From NCBI RefSeq assembly GCF_003781945.1, contig NZ_RJJW01000007.1, forward strand, positions 1 through 64,000: a DNA stretch of 64,000 nt. Reading direction: 5' to 3'. This DNA is from Halorubrum sp. CSM-61 (GTDB lineage Archaea; Halobacteriota; Halobacteria; Halobacteriales; Haloferacaceae). Position 1 is the first letter of the stretch. Each line of letters starts with the position of its first letter. Below the pieces are notes generated by a model that was given only the letters and a program-made list of their open reading frames with translations, searched no databases and was not told where the DNA came from. The position numbers and the translations under genes were made by a program. Positions 41,514 through 51,338 of this stretch are shown piece by piece.

Positions 41514-41677
41514 GCGACGCCGAGCTCGAGGCATTCGAGGACGCCGTCGGCGATCTCGGCGGTCGCGTGAGTGATTTCCTCGCCGAGGAGTCGGAGCTCT
41601 CCGCGGAGGAGATCGAGGCCGAAGTCGAGGACCTCCCGATGCCGGACCCCCTTGACGACCGCGCCGTCGACGAGTAG
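41510..41677 (+). CDS. Short acidic partner protein
   Basis: A 55-residue highly acidic, helical protein starting MSDAELEAFEDAVGDLGG. An in-frame ATG at 41468 would add 14 residues; the ATG at 41510 is favoured because it overlaps the preceding stop as ATGA. It contains no motif beyond charged helices. The tight coupling to 41127-41513 suggests that the two proteins act together. Confidence 0.5.
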   Translation: MSDAELEAFEDAVGDLGGRVSDFLAEESELSAEEIEAEVEDLPMPDPLDDRAVDE

Positions 41678-41890
41678 CGCCTCTACTACCTCTCTGGTTT
41701 CTCGGCACGTCTCACCGTCAGACAGATTGCTAGCGGTTTTGATGGTGGATCGGGGCGCGGGTCCGTGCGTGGCAGGACGGCGAGCATCGCGCTTTTGTCG
41801 CCAAGCCCGCCCCGACCGCCGACGCGACGAGCGCCGAGTAGGTAATCGTGGACGGCGGCGACCCGCGACTGCTACCCAACCCATGCCGCT

Positions 41891-41903
41891 ACTACTTAGT
41901 AGT
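41891..41903 (+). promoter_or_regulatory. Palindrome in the promoter region of the plasmid-like operon
   Basis: ACTACTTAGTAGT has perfect 6-bp arms around a central T. It lies about 50 nt before the ATG at 41951, just upstream of the TATA-like gacttttacaag (41911-41922). This is a plausible operator for the operon 41951-44234. The binding protein is unknown, though the operon itself encodes candidate HTH proteins. Confidence 0.5.
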
Positions 41904-41950
41904 TGTTAAGGACTTTTACAAGTGCTTAGTGTATATAGCTGAGTACGCCA

Positions 41951-42466
41951 ATGAAATCCCAGTCAGAAGACGGTAACACGGTCACGTATCAGTTTGAGAT
42001 CGACGACTCCGACTGGCGGGAATGGAAAATGACGGTTCCGCGAACGAAGAGCCTCGATACCCGCATTCGAGAGCTCATTGAGGCAGACACAGAAGGTCGC
42101 ATTGTGGAGCATGACGATGAAGAAGTGGCTGAGCCTGAACCGGCTGAGAGGCAGTCTGTCAGTCGAGAACCACAACAAACTGTTGATGAGGCTCACCGGG
42201 ATCGGCTCCGCGAGGAGCTGGCTGGCAGCGGAGACCTCCTGGAGCGTCGTGTCGACGTGGTGATGTCGATGTACCACTTCCTTCGCCAGCGGGGCGAGGC
42301 TGAGAAGGACCATCTCCTGAATGCTGTCGACGTCGATGCGACCCGGTACGCGAGCCGCGAGAGCGTGTGGTCGAACATGGTGAAGGGGAAAGATACGCTG
42401 CGGGCGCTCCCCGGCGTTAAGACCCCTTCTACCGGGGAGACAGTGTGGAGGTACATCGATGAGTGA
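41951..42466 (+). CDS. Plasmid-type protein with C-terminal winged-helix-like domain
   Basis: A 171-residue protein. The N-terminal ~45 residues read FEIDDSDWREWKMTVPRTKS and resemble a short DNA-binding or dimerisation arm (DTRIRELIEADTEG). An acidic linker follows. The C-terminal ~75 residues look like a winged helix: MYHFLRQRGEAEKDHLLNAV, then ESVWSNMVKGKDTLRALPGV, ending in a short wing TVWRYIDE. Such proteins are frequent in haloarchaeal plasmids and viruses. Its 3' end overlaps the next gene. It may regulate its own operon through the palindrome at 41891. Confidence 0.6.
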   Translation: MKSQSEDGNTVTYQFEIDDSDWREWKMTVPRTKSLDTRIRELIEADTEGRIVEHDDEEVAEPEPAERQSVSREPQQTVDEAHRDRLREELAGSGDLLERRVDVVMSMYHFLRQRGEAEKDHLLNAVDVDATRYASRESVWSNMVKGKDTLRALPGVKTPSTGETVWRYIDE

Positions 42467-42932
42467 CTTTGACCTCCCCCCGCTGGAATTCGAGGACTAC
42501 GGCTACGGGATGATCGTGTGTAGCGGCTCGTGGTACTACTTCACGGTGCCCGTACAGATGGATATGGGCGCGTGGAGCAAGGACGTAGAAAATACGCGCC
42601 TCTACGGGGACGTGTACCACCTGGTGGGGGGTCTGAGTGAGGAGAAGACCGGAGATCGGGACGCCCCTCCTTCAGTCGAAAGTGCCGGCGAGGATGTCCT
42701 CATCGCGTACATGATGGCGCAGCCCGAGATGAATGCTGAGTCGGTGGCGCGTCGCTACGATCTGTCGGAGCAAGAGGTCAAAGACCACGTACGCGCAGTT
42801 CGCGAGCGCGCTGAGGAGGCACGTCAGGACGGTGAGGTGAAGAAGCAGATAGTAGAGTTCGTATTTGCCGAACGCAAACGCCGGAAGGAGGAGCAACGCG
42901 CTATGGAGGAGGCTATGTTCGAAGATGAGTGA
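42459..42932 (+). CDS. Plasmid-type hypothetical protein with helix-turn-helix-like segment
   Basis: A 157-residue protein. The first half is strand-rich (YGYGMIVCSGSWYYFTVPVQ). Near residues 90-115 AESVARRYDLSEQEVKDHVR has the spacing of a sigma-region-4-like helix-turn-helix. The C-terminal ~35 residues are a highly charged helix ending EEAMFEDE. It overlaps the upstream gene by 8 nt and the following small ORF by 8 nt, indicating a compact operon. Role unknown; DNA binding is possible. Confidence 0.6.
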   Translation: MSDFDLPPLEFEDYGYGMIVCSGSWYYFTVPVQMDMGAWSKDVENTRLYGDVYHLVGGLSEEKTGDRDAPPSVESAGEDVLIAYMMAQPEMNAESVARRYDLSEQEVKDHVRAVRERAEEARQDGEVKKQIVEFVFAERKRRKEEQRAMEEAMFEDE

Positions 42933-43083
42933 CGACCCTGACGGCGAGCTCGTCGAGGACTGCGATCACGGGAAGATCGTGCGACAACGAGTACCCGCCG
43001 CAGACGGTGCAGGAGTGTTACAATACGTCGGTGCTCGGGCTGCGGTTCAGGACCGACATCGGGCAGAAGTGGCGATAAGTTAG
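42925..43083 (+). CDS. Small ORF, possibly frameshifted
   Basis: A 52-residue frame beginning MSDDPDGELVEDCDHGKIV at an ATG overlapping the preceding stop. After CDHGKI, a different frame reads EYPPQTVQECYNTSVLG, which looks more protein-like than the annotated continuation. A +1 frameshift near 42985 may have broken a small zinc-binding protein (CDH... C). Evidence is limited to composition. Confidence 0.3.
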   Translation: MSDDPDGELVEDCDHGKIVRQRVPAADGAGVLQYVGARAAVQDRHRAEVAIS

Positions 43084-43091
43084 ACTACAGT

Positions 43092-44234
43092 ATGCCCTCT
43101 CCTTCCGGCGGAACCCATGACCTTCGGGATGTCCCTCCGGGCATCGCGGATTTCGACCCATCAGCAAACGAGCCCGACCTTGACATCTGGCCGATCGCGG
43201 GTGACATAGGCGCGGAATCGTTCTCCGGGGATCCAGATGATCTTGTTCCGATCTACAACTCATTCCCCGAGCCGCACGTGCGTTTTCTCACCCACGAGCA
43301 GTTCAGAAGCGAGTTCGGCTACTTGCCAAACGACCCCGCAGGAATCGTCTCTGACGACGTTGTCGAGGACATCCACGACCTGAACAGACTGACTCTCTCT
43401 GAATCGCGCATCGAGGCGTTCCGTCGCCTAGCGAAGCTATGGAATGGCGAGCGTGTCGGGCCGAGTGACGTGCATTTATTAGCCGATAAGGCCCCATCTT
43501 GGGACGACGTCTTCGGCGGTCTCGACCAGCGCCAGCTCGAAGCTCTCCGCCCGACTGTCCGCCGCCAAGACGACGCTCTCATTGACGCATTCGGGGGATA
43601 CGAATGGTTCGAGGCCGAGTACACCGTCCCAGGCTGGCTCAAATCAACGTACATCGCACGGTCGCGAGCCGACTACGACATCGAAGAGCGCACTCGGACA
43701 CTGATTAATGGCCGCGAGGACTTACCAAATCTGCGTGGGGACCCACATGAGGGCCTGACACATCGCTTTGGGGTGGGTGTCGAGGCTGTGCGAGCTGAGT
43801 ATAACGAAGGGAGGGATGTCGAGACCTACGTGTCGCTCGGCGATTACACCGTGGACATCTTGGAAAACGATCCCGACCGCGGCGAGAAGATCATCGGCGA
43901 GGTCCTCACGTATCACCACAACAACGAGTTGTACAGGCATACTCACCGAAAACTAGCCGGCCTCGGTCGGCCCGCTGTCGTAATATTCGACACGCGAGCG
44001 ACCGCCAAGAGGGTATTCAATCACTGGCACGACCAAGGCATCGAGGTGCCCGGCGCTCCGTTTGGGTCCGCGCTGAACCTCGAGTGGACACGTTCAAAGT
44101 TCGCCGAGGCCGCCGCCGACAGCTCGCGACCGTGGGTGATCGAGGAGATATTCACCGTGGCCCAGCTGTGGGATGTCGTATTCGGAGACAGTCCAACCCC
44201 GACCGCTTGGTTTTTATCGTCAGTAAACTGGTAG
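43092..44234 (+). CDS. Plasmid- or virus-type protein, candidate nuclease-like fold
   Basis: A 380-residue acidic protein with no confident family. Residues ~100-190 are helical, including a WDDVFGGLDQRQLEALRPTV segment. Residues ~245-330 have an alternating strand/helix layout with conserved-looking polar residues: DYTVDILENDPDRGEKIIGE, then YHHNNELYRHTHRKLAGLGR and PAVVIFDTRATAKRVFNHW. This spacing (D, then E with a strand) is compatible with a PD-(D/E)XK-type nuclease core or a plasmid replication-associated domain. That is speculation. It ends the compact operon that starts at 41951. Confidence 0.55.
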   Translation: MPSPSGGTHDLRDVPPGIADFDPSANEPDLDIWPIAGDIGAESFSGDPDDLVPIYNSFPEPHVRFLTHEQFRSEFGYLPNDPAGIVSDDVVEDIHDLNRLTLSESRIEAFRRLAKLWNGERVGPSDVHLLADKAPSWDDVFGGLDQRQLEALRPTVRRQDDALIDAFGGYEWFEAEYTVPGWLKSTYIARSRADYDIEERTRTLINGREDLPNLRGDPHEGLTHRFGVGVEAVRAEYNEGRDVETYVSLGDYTVDILENDPDRGEKIIGEVLTYHHNNELYRHTHRKLAGLGRPAVVIFDTRATAKRVFNHWHDQGIEVPGAPFGSALNLEWTRSKFAEAAADSSRPWVIEEIFTVAQLWDVVFGDSPTPTAWFLSSVNW

Positions 44235-44808
44235 TTCCACCGTTCCACACACCCCACCACTCTCCTTCAAATCGATGCATGGTGTACATGTATTACTGGA
44301 CATGCAGATACCCCTGTCATAGTGGAAGAACAACCGGCTCAGGGCTTTCCGGAGTTGGTATTGGGTGCGGAACGGTTGTTGAGACGATGAAAGATGTAAT
44401 GGAAAATGACACGTAGGTAAATATTCGCAATCTGTGTCGGTAACTGACAGTTGTAACTCTGTTGAAACCTCAATAGTTGACACATTTTGACCCGGCTGCG
44501 GTCAAGACAGGTGATCCACATAGCGACACACAGTACAAATGTGCGTTCTGTGAATTCAGAAGTTAGGTCTCAATAGACGTACAATCGAGACGAGGACCAT
44601 CCTGATCTGCTTCTACTAACGCCTCCGAAGCAGCTACCTGAGATCCGATCATTTAATGAGTTCCATATAGAATGGAATAAATAATTGGTTAAGAGAATGT
44701 TCATCCGTCTTTAGTTAAGCGAGAAACCGCGTGATAGCGACGGCTTATCGAGGTATCTTTCAGGAGGAATCCCAGTCTATGTACGACAAGGATTCCTCAT
44801 CTGGAATT
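44235..44808. other. Gene-free debris region
   Basis: No convincing ORF. It contains a degenerate insertion-sequence left end at 44455-44469 and AT-rich stretches (44640-44720). The sequence after the left end (GGCTGCGGTCAAGACAGG) parallels GACTGCGGTCAGTACAGG inside the left end of the 24-kb element. Confidence 0.55.
44455..44469 (+). repeat. Degenerate insertion-sequence left end
   Basis: AACTCTGTTGAAACC differs from GGCTCTGTTGAAATCC at the first two bases and by one deleted base. It is followed, at about the same distance, by the shared subterminal motif. It marks an old insertion of the same element family outside the 24-kb segment. Confidence 0.6.
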
Positions 44809-44970
44809 ATGCGTCGGCTCACTACACTGGTTCCCTCCGAGTTCCTCGAAGAATGCCGAGGAACTCGGCGTGGTCAAACGTGACCGCAAGCTCCTGATTC
44901 CTGCCTTCGTTTGGGCATTCGTGTTCGGCTTCGCCGCAGGTGAAAGCCGAACGACCATCGGTTCAATACA
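44809..44970 (+). pseudogene. Transposase N-terminal remnant (IS4/ISH8-like)
   Basis: MRRLTTLVPSEFLEE in one frame is followed after a frameshift by AEELGVVKRDRKLLIPAFVW and AFVFGFAAGESRT in another. This is the typical beginning of a haloarchaeal ISH8-like transposase. Similarity fades after about 44970 and no catalytic motif remains. Confidence 0.6.
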
Positions 44971-45487
44971 CAGGAGTCGGTCCTGGATGGGGGTGTGGAC
45001 GGGCCAACCGATCTGGGAGTACCGGGTGTGTGGCTCGGCTCGCTACGGCCCCAATCTCGAGTAAGGCCAGTGCTTGGCATCGATTAACCAACAGCCTGCG
45101 ACTACCGTCGAGATTCGTTGGTTAAGACTAGGATCCCCTACAAGCCCAACGTCAGTCTCGATGGCGAGTCTTTCCGCGTCAGCGAGCGCGTGAGCATCTT
45201 CCTCAACGCCCGAACGCCGGATCCGGCACCGAGGCGGGCGATACCCTCGATGCCGAGGTGCCTGAGAGGCCCGTGAGATCTCCGAACAGGAGTCGAAAGA
45301 GGATATCACGACCGCCGAGCGCCTCGCGCTCAGCGTGTACCTCGACACCAAACGGAAGTGTAACCCCTTCTGGGCGATGCCAGAGCTGGTCACCAACTGA
45401 GGTCCGACAAGACGCTCGCTCACCGGCTACGTATCGCTCAATACCGCTCATAGCAGCCGTTAATTATTATGATTTCGTGATGATCTC
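44971..45487. other. Unassigned stretch before the glycerophosphodiesterase
   Basis: Several short frames without family resemblance. One frame (about 45270-45400) encodes ESKEDITTAERLALSVYLDT and KRKCNPFWAMPELVTN before a stop, which looks protein-like and could be the tail of a decayed gene. The start of the next gene at 45488 is preceded by AT-rich TTAATTATTATGATTTCG, a possible promoter. Confidence 0.35.
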
Positions 45488-46573
45488 ATGGCTCGCTTGG
45501 GTCGGTTCGCGCGTCCCGCGTGTGGGGACCCGTCTCGGTCCCGCTTCGAGAAGATTGAGAGGGGCATCGCCGACGGTACTGACGAGACGAGCGCCAACAG
45601 GGATGCTTGGGCCGACGCCGGCTCTCACCGCCGCCGAGCCGTGTTGGTGGGGACCGCAGGCGTGGCAGGGCTCAGCGGACTCGCCGTCTCACGCGGATCG
45701 CGTCGACTGACCGACGGGGGCGCCCATACGGCAACTGACGATTCGCCTCCCTCGCCAACGGACGACCCGACGCTCGTCGCGCATCGGGGGTTCGCGGGGG
45801 AGAACCCCGAGAACACGCTTGCGGCCGCGCAGGCGGCAACGCGTGAGGACGGCCCCGGCGGCCGCGCCGATTTCGTCGAGTTCGACGTCGTCGCCACCGG
45901 CGAGGGCGATGTCGTGGTGTTCCACGACGACGAGCTCGCGGGTCGCGACGGGGACGAGCCGGGGGTCACGGATGTCGACGGCGTCGTGTGGGAGACGGAT
46001 ACGGAGACGGTCACGAGCGCAGCGGTGCTCGGAAGCGGAGAGACTGTGCCCCGGCTCAATGAGATGCTCGCCGCGATCCCGACGGATGTCGGCGTCAACG
46101 TTGAGTTGAAGAACCCGGGCAACGGGTCGCTCCGGTTCGGGGAGAAGCTCTCCGAGGGAGATCTCGAAGCGCGGAAATCAATCTGGGGTCCCTTCGTCGA
46201 CCGCGTTCTCGCGGCGTTGGACGCGACTGATCACGAGGTCCTCCTCTCGTCGTTCTACGAGGCGGCGGTCGCGGTCGCAGCCGAGCGGTCGACGTACCCG
46301 GTCGCGCCGATTCTGTGGGACTCGGTTGAGGACGGGATCGCCATCGCCGAGCGGCACGACGCCGCAGCGGTTCACCCCCCCGCAGAGATGATCCGACGGA
46401 CTCCCTTCTTTGACGACGCGCGGTTCGGCGGCACCGACATCGTCGAAGCTGCTCGGACGGACGGCCGCGCGGTCAACGTTTGGACGGTCGAGACGTGGTA
46501 TCAGGCGGAACGCCTCGTCGAGGCCGGCGTCGACGGGCTCATCGCCGACTACTCGACGCTGCTGTCGGAGTGA
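45488..46573 (+). CDS. Glycerophosphodiester phosphodiesterase, probably exported
   Basis: A 361-residue GDPD-family enzyme that hydrolyses glycerophosphodiesters to glycerol-3-phosphate and an alcohol. The catalytic core is readable: LVAHRGFAGENPENT (first histidine ~98, E/N pair), FVEFDVV (~130) and VVVFHDDELAGRDG (second histidine ~145), with the NVELKNPG substrate strand later. The N-terminal ~75 residues contain SHRRRAVLVGTAGVAGLSGL, a Tat-type signal preceded by an unusually long ~45-residue leader, so the true start may be further in. It lies 145 bp upstream of a Ugp-like ABC transporter that would import the glycerol-3-phosphate released. Confidence 0.88.
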   Translation: MARLGRFARPACGDPSRSRFEKIERGIADGTDETSANRDAWADAGSHRRRAVLVGTAGVAGLSGLAVSRGSRRLTDGGAHTATDDSPPSPTDDPTLVAHRGFAGENPENTLAAAQAATREDGPGGRADFVEFDVVATGEGDVVVFHDDELAGRDGDEPGVTDVDGVVWETDTETVTSAAVLGSGETVPRLNEMLAAIPTDVGVNVELKNPGNGSLRFGEKLSEGDLEARKSIWGPFVDRVLAALDATDHEVLLSSFYEAAVAVAAERSTYPVAPILWDSVEDGIAIAERHDAAAVHPPAEMIRRTPFFDDARFGGTDIVEAARTDGRAVNVWTVETWYQAERLVEAGVDGLIADYSTLLSE

Positions 46574-46688
46574 GCGTCGGCCGTCGAACCGCCGGCTAGG
46601 TTCTGGAGCGATACGCGCCGGTATGTATCTCTATTGACTAATATATGCTAAGATGGCCTGAACCGTGCCCCTCGGGAGAACTATTATC

Positions 46689-46699
46689 AAAAGTTATAC
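46689..46699 (+). promoter_or_regulatory. Promoter of the ugp-like operon
   Basis: AAAAGTTATAC combines a BRE-like purine stretch and a TATA-like box 20-30 nt before the ATG at 46719, the spacing of a leaderless haloarchaeal transcript. It lies within a 60-bp AT-rich window that contrasts with the surrounding GC-rich DNA. Confidence 0.5.
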
Positions 46700-46718
46700 A
46701 CTTCGTTTGGAATGATTG

Positions 46719-48083
46719 ATGCGTATGGCTCCAACTCGCGGGAGTTCAAATGGTATCTCACGGCGGAACACCCTCACGACCACTGGCGCCGCGCTCGCCG
46801 CGGCGACCGGCCTCACCGGTTGTCTCGGAGGCAGTAGCGGTGGCGGCGGAGCGGAGTTCTCTCCGATCGCCGAGGAACTCACCGTATGGCACGCTATGGG
46901 CGGGACGAACGGGGAGACGCTTGACCAGATCGGGTCTGACTTCGAAGACGAGACGGGGAAACCGGTTAACATGGAGTTCCAGGACAGCTACGAGAACGTC
47001 CTGACGAACACCCTGTCCGCGTTCGACTCCGGGAACGTCTCGGACATGCTCCAAGTTGACAGCCTGTTCGCACAGCAGGTGCTCGACACGGACCAAGTCC
47101 GCCCCGTCGAGGAGATCCTCCCCGACGACTTCGATTCGGGCGTCTTCCTCGACAACGTCGCGGAGTTCTTCACCGTTGACGGCGAGCTCGCCTCGCTCCC
47201 GTTCAACAACTCCAACGCGATCATGTACATCAACCGGGATGCTTTCGAGGAGGCCGGGCTCGACCCTGACGACCCGCCACAGACGCTGGCCGAGGTCAGG
47301 AGCGCATCGGAGCAACTCGTCGACCAAGACGTGACGCAGTTCGGGATCACTTGGCCGAACCACGTGTGGTTCGTCGAGACGTGGTACGGGTTCGAGGGCG
47401 AGCTGATGACGGACGCCGAGAACGGCCACGCCGGCGAGCCGTCCGAGTTCCGAACGCCGGACGCGGCCTACGACATGTTCGAGTGGTGGAGGGGGATGGC
47501 CGAAGACGACCTCTACACGAATCCGGGGATTGAGGCGTGGGGCGAGGCCACGTCGCTCTTCACCGAACAGGAGTCGGCGATGCTGCTGACGAGTACCGCG
47601 TCGGTCGCCGGACTCATCGCCAACTCGGACGGTTTCGAGGTCGGCGCCGCCCCGTATCCGGGCATCAGCGACACGCGCGTCGGTCCCGTGATCGGTGGCG
47701 CCTCGTTTTACGTACCTGACGGGCTCCCCGAGTCGCGGTACGAGGACATCGGCCAGCTCTTGCAGTACATGTCCGAACCGGAGGTCCAGACGCAGTGGCA
47801 CAAGGGGTCGGGGTACTACCCGATCACGCAGCCGTCGGTCGACTCGCTTCGCGAGGAGGGCTGGTTCGAAGAGAACCCCATGTACGGCGTCGCCCTCGAT
47901 CAACTCCAGAGCGGGGATGCGAGCAACCCGGCAACGAAGCGCGCGCTCCTCGGGCCGGCGCGGAACGTTCAGACGGTGATCCAGGACAAGTCCGTCGACA
48001 TCCTGAACGCCGACGACATGGACGCCGAGATTGAAGCGCTCAAAACGGAGGTCGAAGACGTGCTTGACGGCTACTACAACTGA
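46719..48083 (+). CDS. ugpB: ABC transporter substrate-binding lipoprotein, UgpB-like
   Basis: A 454-residue family-1 extracellular solute-binding protein. The N-terminus has SRRNTLTTTGAALAAATG and a lipobox (LTGCLGG), predicting Tat export and membrane anchoring. The mature part opens ELTVWHAMGG and contains LPFNNSNAIMYINRDAFEEA, typical of the UgpB/MalE cluster. It binds substrate outside the cell and delivers it to the two permeases that follow. Specificity for glycerol-3-phosphate or glycerophosphodiesters is inferred from the adjacent diesterase and from the transporter's similarity to Ugp systems. The ATG at 46719 is used; TTG 46716 and ATG 46728 are alternatives. Confidence 0.85.
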   Translation: MRMAPTRGSSNGISRRNTLTTTGAALAAATGLTGCLGGSSGGGGAEFSPIAEELTVWHAMGGTNGETLDQIGSDFEDETGKPVNMEFQDSYENVLTNTLSAFDSGNVSDMLQVDSLFAQQVLDTDQVRPVEEILPDDFDSGVFLDNVAEFFTVDGELASLPFNNSNAIMYINRDAFEEAGLDPDDPPQTLAEVRSASEQLVDQDVTQFGITWPNHVWFVETWYGFEGELMTDAENGHAGEPSEFRTPDAAYDMFEWWRGMAEDDLYTNPGIEAWGEATSLFTEQESAMLLTSTASVAGLIANSDGFEVGAAPYPGISDTRVGPVIGGASFYVPDGLPESRYEDIGQLLQYMSEPEVQTQWHKGSGYYPITQPSVDSLREEGWFEENPMYGVALDQLQSGDASNPATKRALLGPARNVQTVIQDKSVDILNADDMDAEIEALKTEVEDVLDGYYN

Positions 48084-48161
48084 CGAGGCCGACCGACGCA
48101 CGCCAGATCCAAACGATTCGAACCCACGCCCATCTAACCCACACAACGTTATCTCACACGA

Positions 48162-49046
48162 ATGTCCACACGCGAAATATTCGACAGTCGGATCGAGTCG
48201 GGGTTGCTGTTGCTGCCGACGCTCCTCGTCACGGTGGTGTTCCTCTATTACCCGACGGCGCTGGCGTTTCGGACCAGCTTCTTCGACTCGAGCTTCGGAC
48301 GGGCCGAGGTGTTCGTCGGGCTCGAGAACTACGTCGGGCTGTTGACCAGTTCGGGGTACCACCGGAGCATTTTCATCTCGGTCGTCTTCGCGGCCGTCGT
48401 CGTCGTCGGCGTCGTCGTCGTGTCGCTGTATCTGACCTTCCTCATCCACGAGGTCGACACGGGTCAGGGGCTCTACCTGATTTCCGTGATCTGGCCATAC
48501 GCGCTTCCGCCGGCGGTCGGCGCGCTCGTGTTCCTCTTTATCACTCACCCGACGCTCGGCGTGCTGACGGGGCCCATCGAGTCGCTCGGCGTCGAGGTCG
48601 ACTGGTTCAACAACGGGTCGCAGGCGTTCGTCGTCGTGGCGTTGGCGGCCATCTGGAAACAGATCGGCTACAACGTGATCTTCATGATCGCCGCGATGAA
48701 CAACGTGCCGGACACGCTCACGGAGACCGCCGAACTAGACGGAGTCGGCGGGCTGCGCCGGCTCGTATCTGTGTACATCCCGATCATGACGCCGACGATA
48801 TTCTTCCTCGTCATCATCAACACGATCTACGCCTTCTTCGGCACGTTCGCGTTCGTCGACCTCCTCACGAGCGGCGGGCCGTCGAACGCGACGAACATCC
48901 TGATATTCAACCTGTACCAGGAAGGATTTTCCTTTTTCAACTTCGGCGTCGCCTCCGCGAAGTCGGTCGTGTTGTTCGTCATCGTCGGCGTGCTGATGTT
49001 CGTCCAGTTCCAGATTACGGACAGATATTCGTATTACGGTGGCTAA
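48162..49046 (+). CDS. ugpA: ABC transporter permease, UgpA-like
   Basis: A 294-residue inner-membrane permease with about six helices. The cytoplasmic coupling motif is TETAELDGVGGLRRLVSVYI (EAA loop, ~190). The first helix reads SGLLLLPTLLVTVVFLYYPT. Order and length match MalF/UgpA-type subunits. It follows the binding protein by 78 bp and precedes the second permease by 1 bp. The pair forms the membrane channel. Confidence 0.85.
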   Translation: MSTREIFDSRIESGLLLLPTLLVTVVFLYYPTALAFRTSFFDSSFGRAEVFVGLENYVGLLTSSGYHRSIFISVVFAAVVVVGVVVVSLYLTFLIHEVDTGQGLYLISVIWPYALPPAVGALVFLFITHPTLGVLTGPIESLGVEVDWFNNGSQAFVVVALAAIWKQIGYNVIFMIAAMNNVPDTLTETAELDGVGGLRRLVSVYIPIMTPTIFFLVIINTIYAFFGTFAFVDLLTSGGPSNATNILIFNLYQEGFSFFNFGVASAKSVVLFVIVGVLMFVQFQITDRYSYYGG

Positions 49047-49047
49047 G

Positions 49048-49932
49048 ATGGTCGGAGTACTCCAGTACGCGAAACGGCGGGTCGACGCGCTGAGAGGCAA
49101 CTACGAGACGCAGCGGATCCACGAAGACGATCTCGGGACCCACTTCCAGCTCCTGCTCCTCGTCGTGGTGGTGGTGTTCCCGATCGCCGTCGCGCTGGCC
49201 GTCAGCACGAAACAGTCCGGGGTCGTCACCAGCGTCGTCGACCTCTTCCCCGGGGGTAACGCCGTCGAGAACTACCGCGAAGTGCTCGTGGACTATCAGT
49301 TCGGCCGCTTCATGTGGAACTCGTTGGCGATGTCGGTCGTGATCGTCGTCGGGAAGCTCATCATCTCGGTGTTCGCAGCGATGGCGATCGTCTACTACCG
49401 GGTCCCGTACAAGGACCTCGTGTTCCTGTTTATTCTGTTCACACTGCTTCTGCCGGTTCCCGTCCGGTTCATCCCGCTGTTCCAGCTGATGAACGACCTC
49501 GGGTGGAGCAACACGATCCTTGCAATCACGGTCCCGTACCTCGCGAGCGCGACGACGGTGTTCATCCTCCGCCAGCACTTCCTGTCGATCCCGACGTCCA
49601 TCGTCGAGACGGCGAAACTGGACGGCGTCGGCCCGCTGAAGTTCATGCTGTTCGTGCTGCTACCGATGTCGAAGGGGGTCCTCGTCGGCGTCTCGATCAT
49701 CATGTTCGTCTACGCGTGGAACCAGTACCTCTGGCCGCTGATCATCATCGACTCCGAGGCGAACCAGGTCGCGCAGGTCGGCCTCCAGCTGTTACAGGGC
49801 GACGTGCAGGGCGGACAGCTCTCGTGGTCGCTCGTGATGGCCGGGTCCACACTGACGCTTTTACCCCCGCTGCTCCTGATGATCGTGTTCCGAAAGCCGC
49901 TGTTAGAGACGTTCAGTATCCAACAGAAGTGA
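49048..49932 (+). CDS. ugpE: ABC transporter permease, UgpE-like
   Basis: A 294-residue permease of the MalG/UgpE type with about six helices. The coupling loop reads IVETAKLDGVGPLKFMLFVL (~190). WNQYLWPLIIID (~230) is the conserved late-helix motif of this subunit family. The ATG at 49048 directly follows the upstream stop; a GTG at 49039 would overlap it. It is 2 bp upstream of the ATPase gene. Confidence 0.85.
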   Translation: MVGVLQYAKRRVDALRGNYETQRIHEDDLGTHFQLLLLVVVVVFPIAVALAVSTKQSGVVTSVVDLFPGGNAVENYREVLVDYQFGRFMWNSLAMSVVIVVGKLIISVFAAMAIVYYRVPYKDLVFLFILFTLLLPVPVRFIPLFQLMNDLGWSNTILAITVPYLASATTVFILRQHFLSIPTSIVETAKLDGVGPLKFMLFVLLPMSKGVLVGVSIIMFVYAWNQYLWPLIIIDSEANQVAQVGLQLLQGDVQGGQLSWSLVMAGSTLTLLPPLLLMIVFRKPLLETFSIQQK

Positions 49933-49934
49933 CA

Positions 49935-51116
<1,182 letters not shown>

Positions 51117-51338
51117 ACGATCCGTCGCGGTAGGCGACCTCAAGCTCCTACCTCGATGTTAGAACCGCAGAATAAACGCAATAGAACATTCGAGAAAGGG
51201 TCAGTCAACCCGGACACTTCGCCATCGAGAACTACATAGCAGTATAGTCTACTAATACAAACTGATTAATTCGGGAGCATAATATCTTCATTTGAGTCCG
51301 ATCCTCAGACGAACTGTTTTGGCTCTGGACCTACCCAT

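Noticed and set aside
46758-48548. 596-codon minus-strand open frame opposite ugpB and ugpA
   Set aside because: It is rich in arginine with no motif and is antisense to clear ABC-transporter genes.
49314-49934. Upstream extension of the ugpC frame making a 600-residue protein
   Set aside because: The extra ~207 residues are an out-of-frame reading of ugpE. The ABC ATPase begins at the ATG at 49935.
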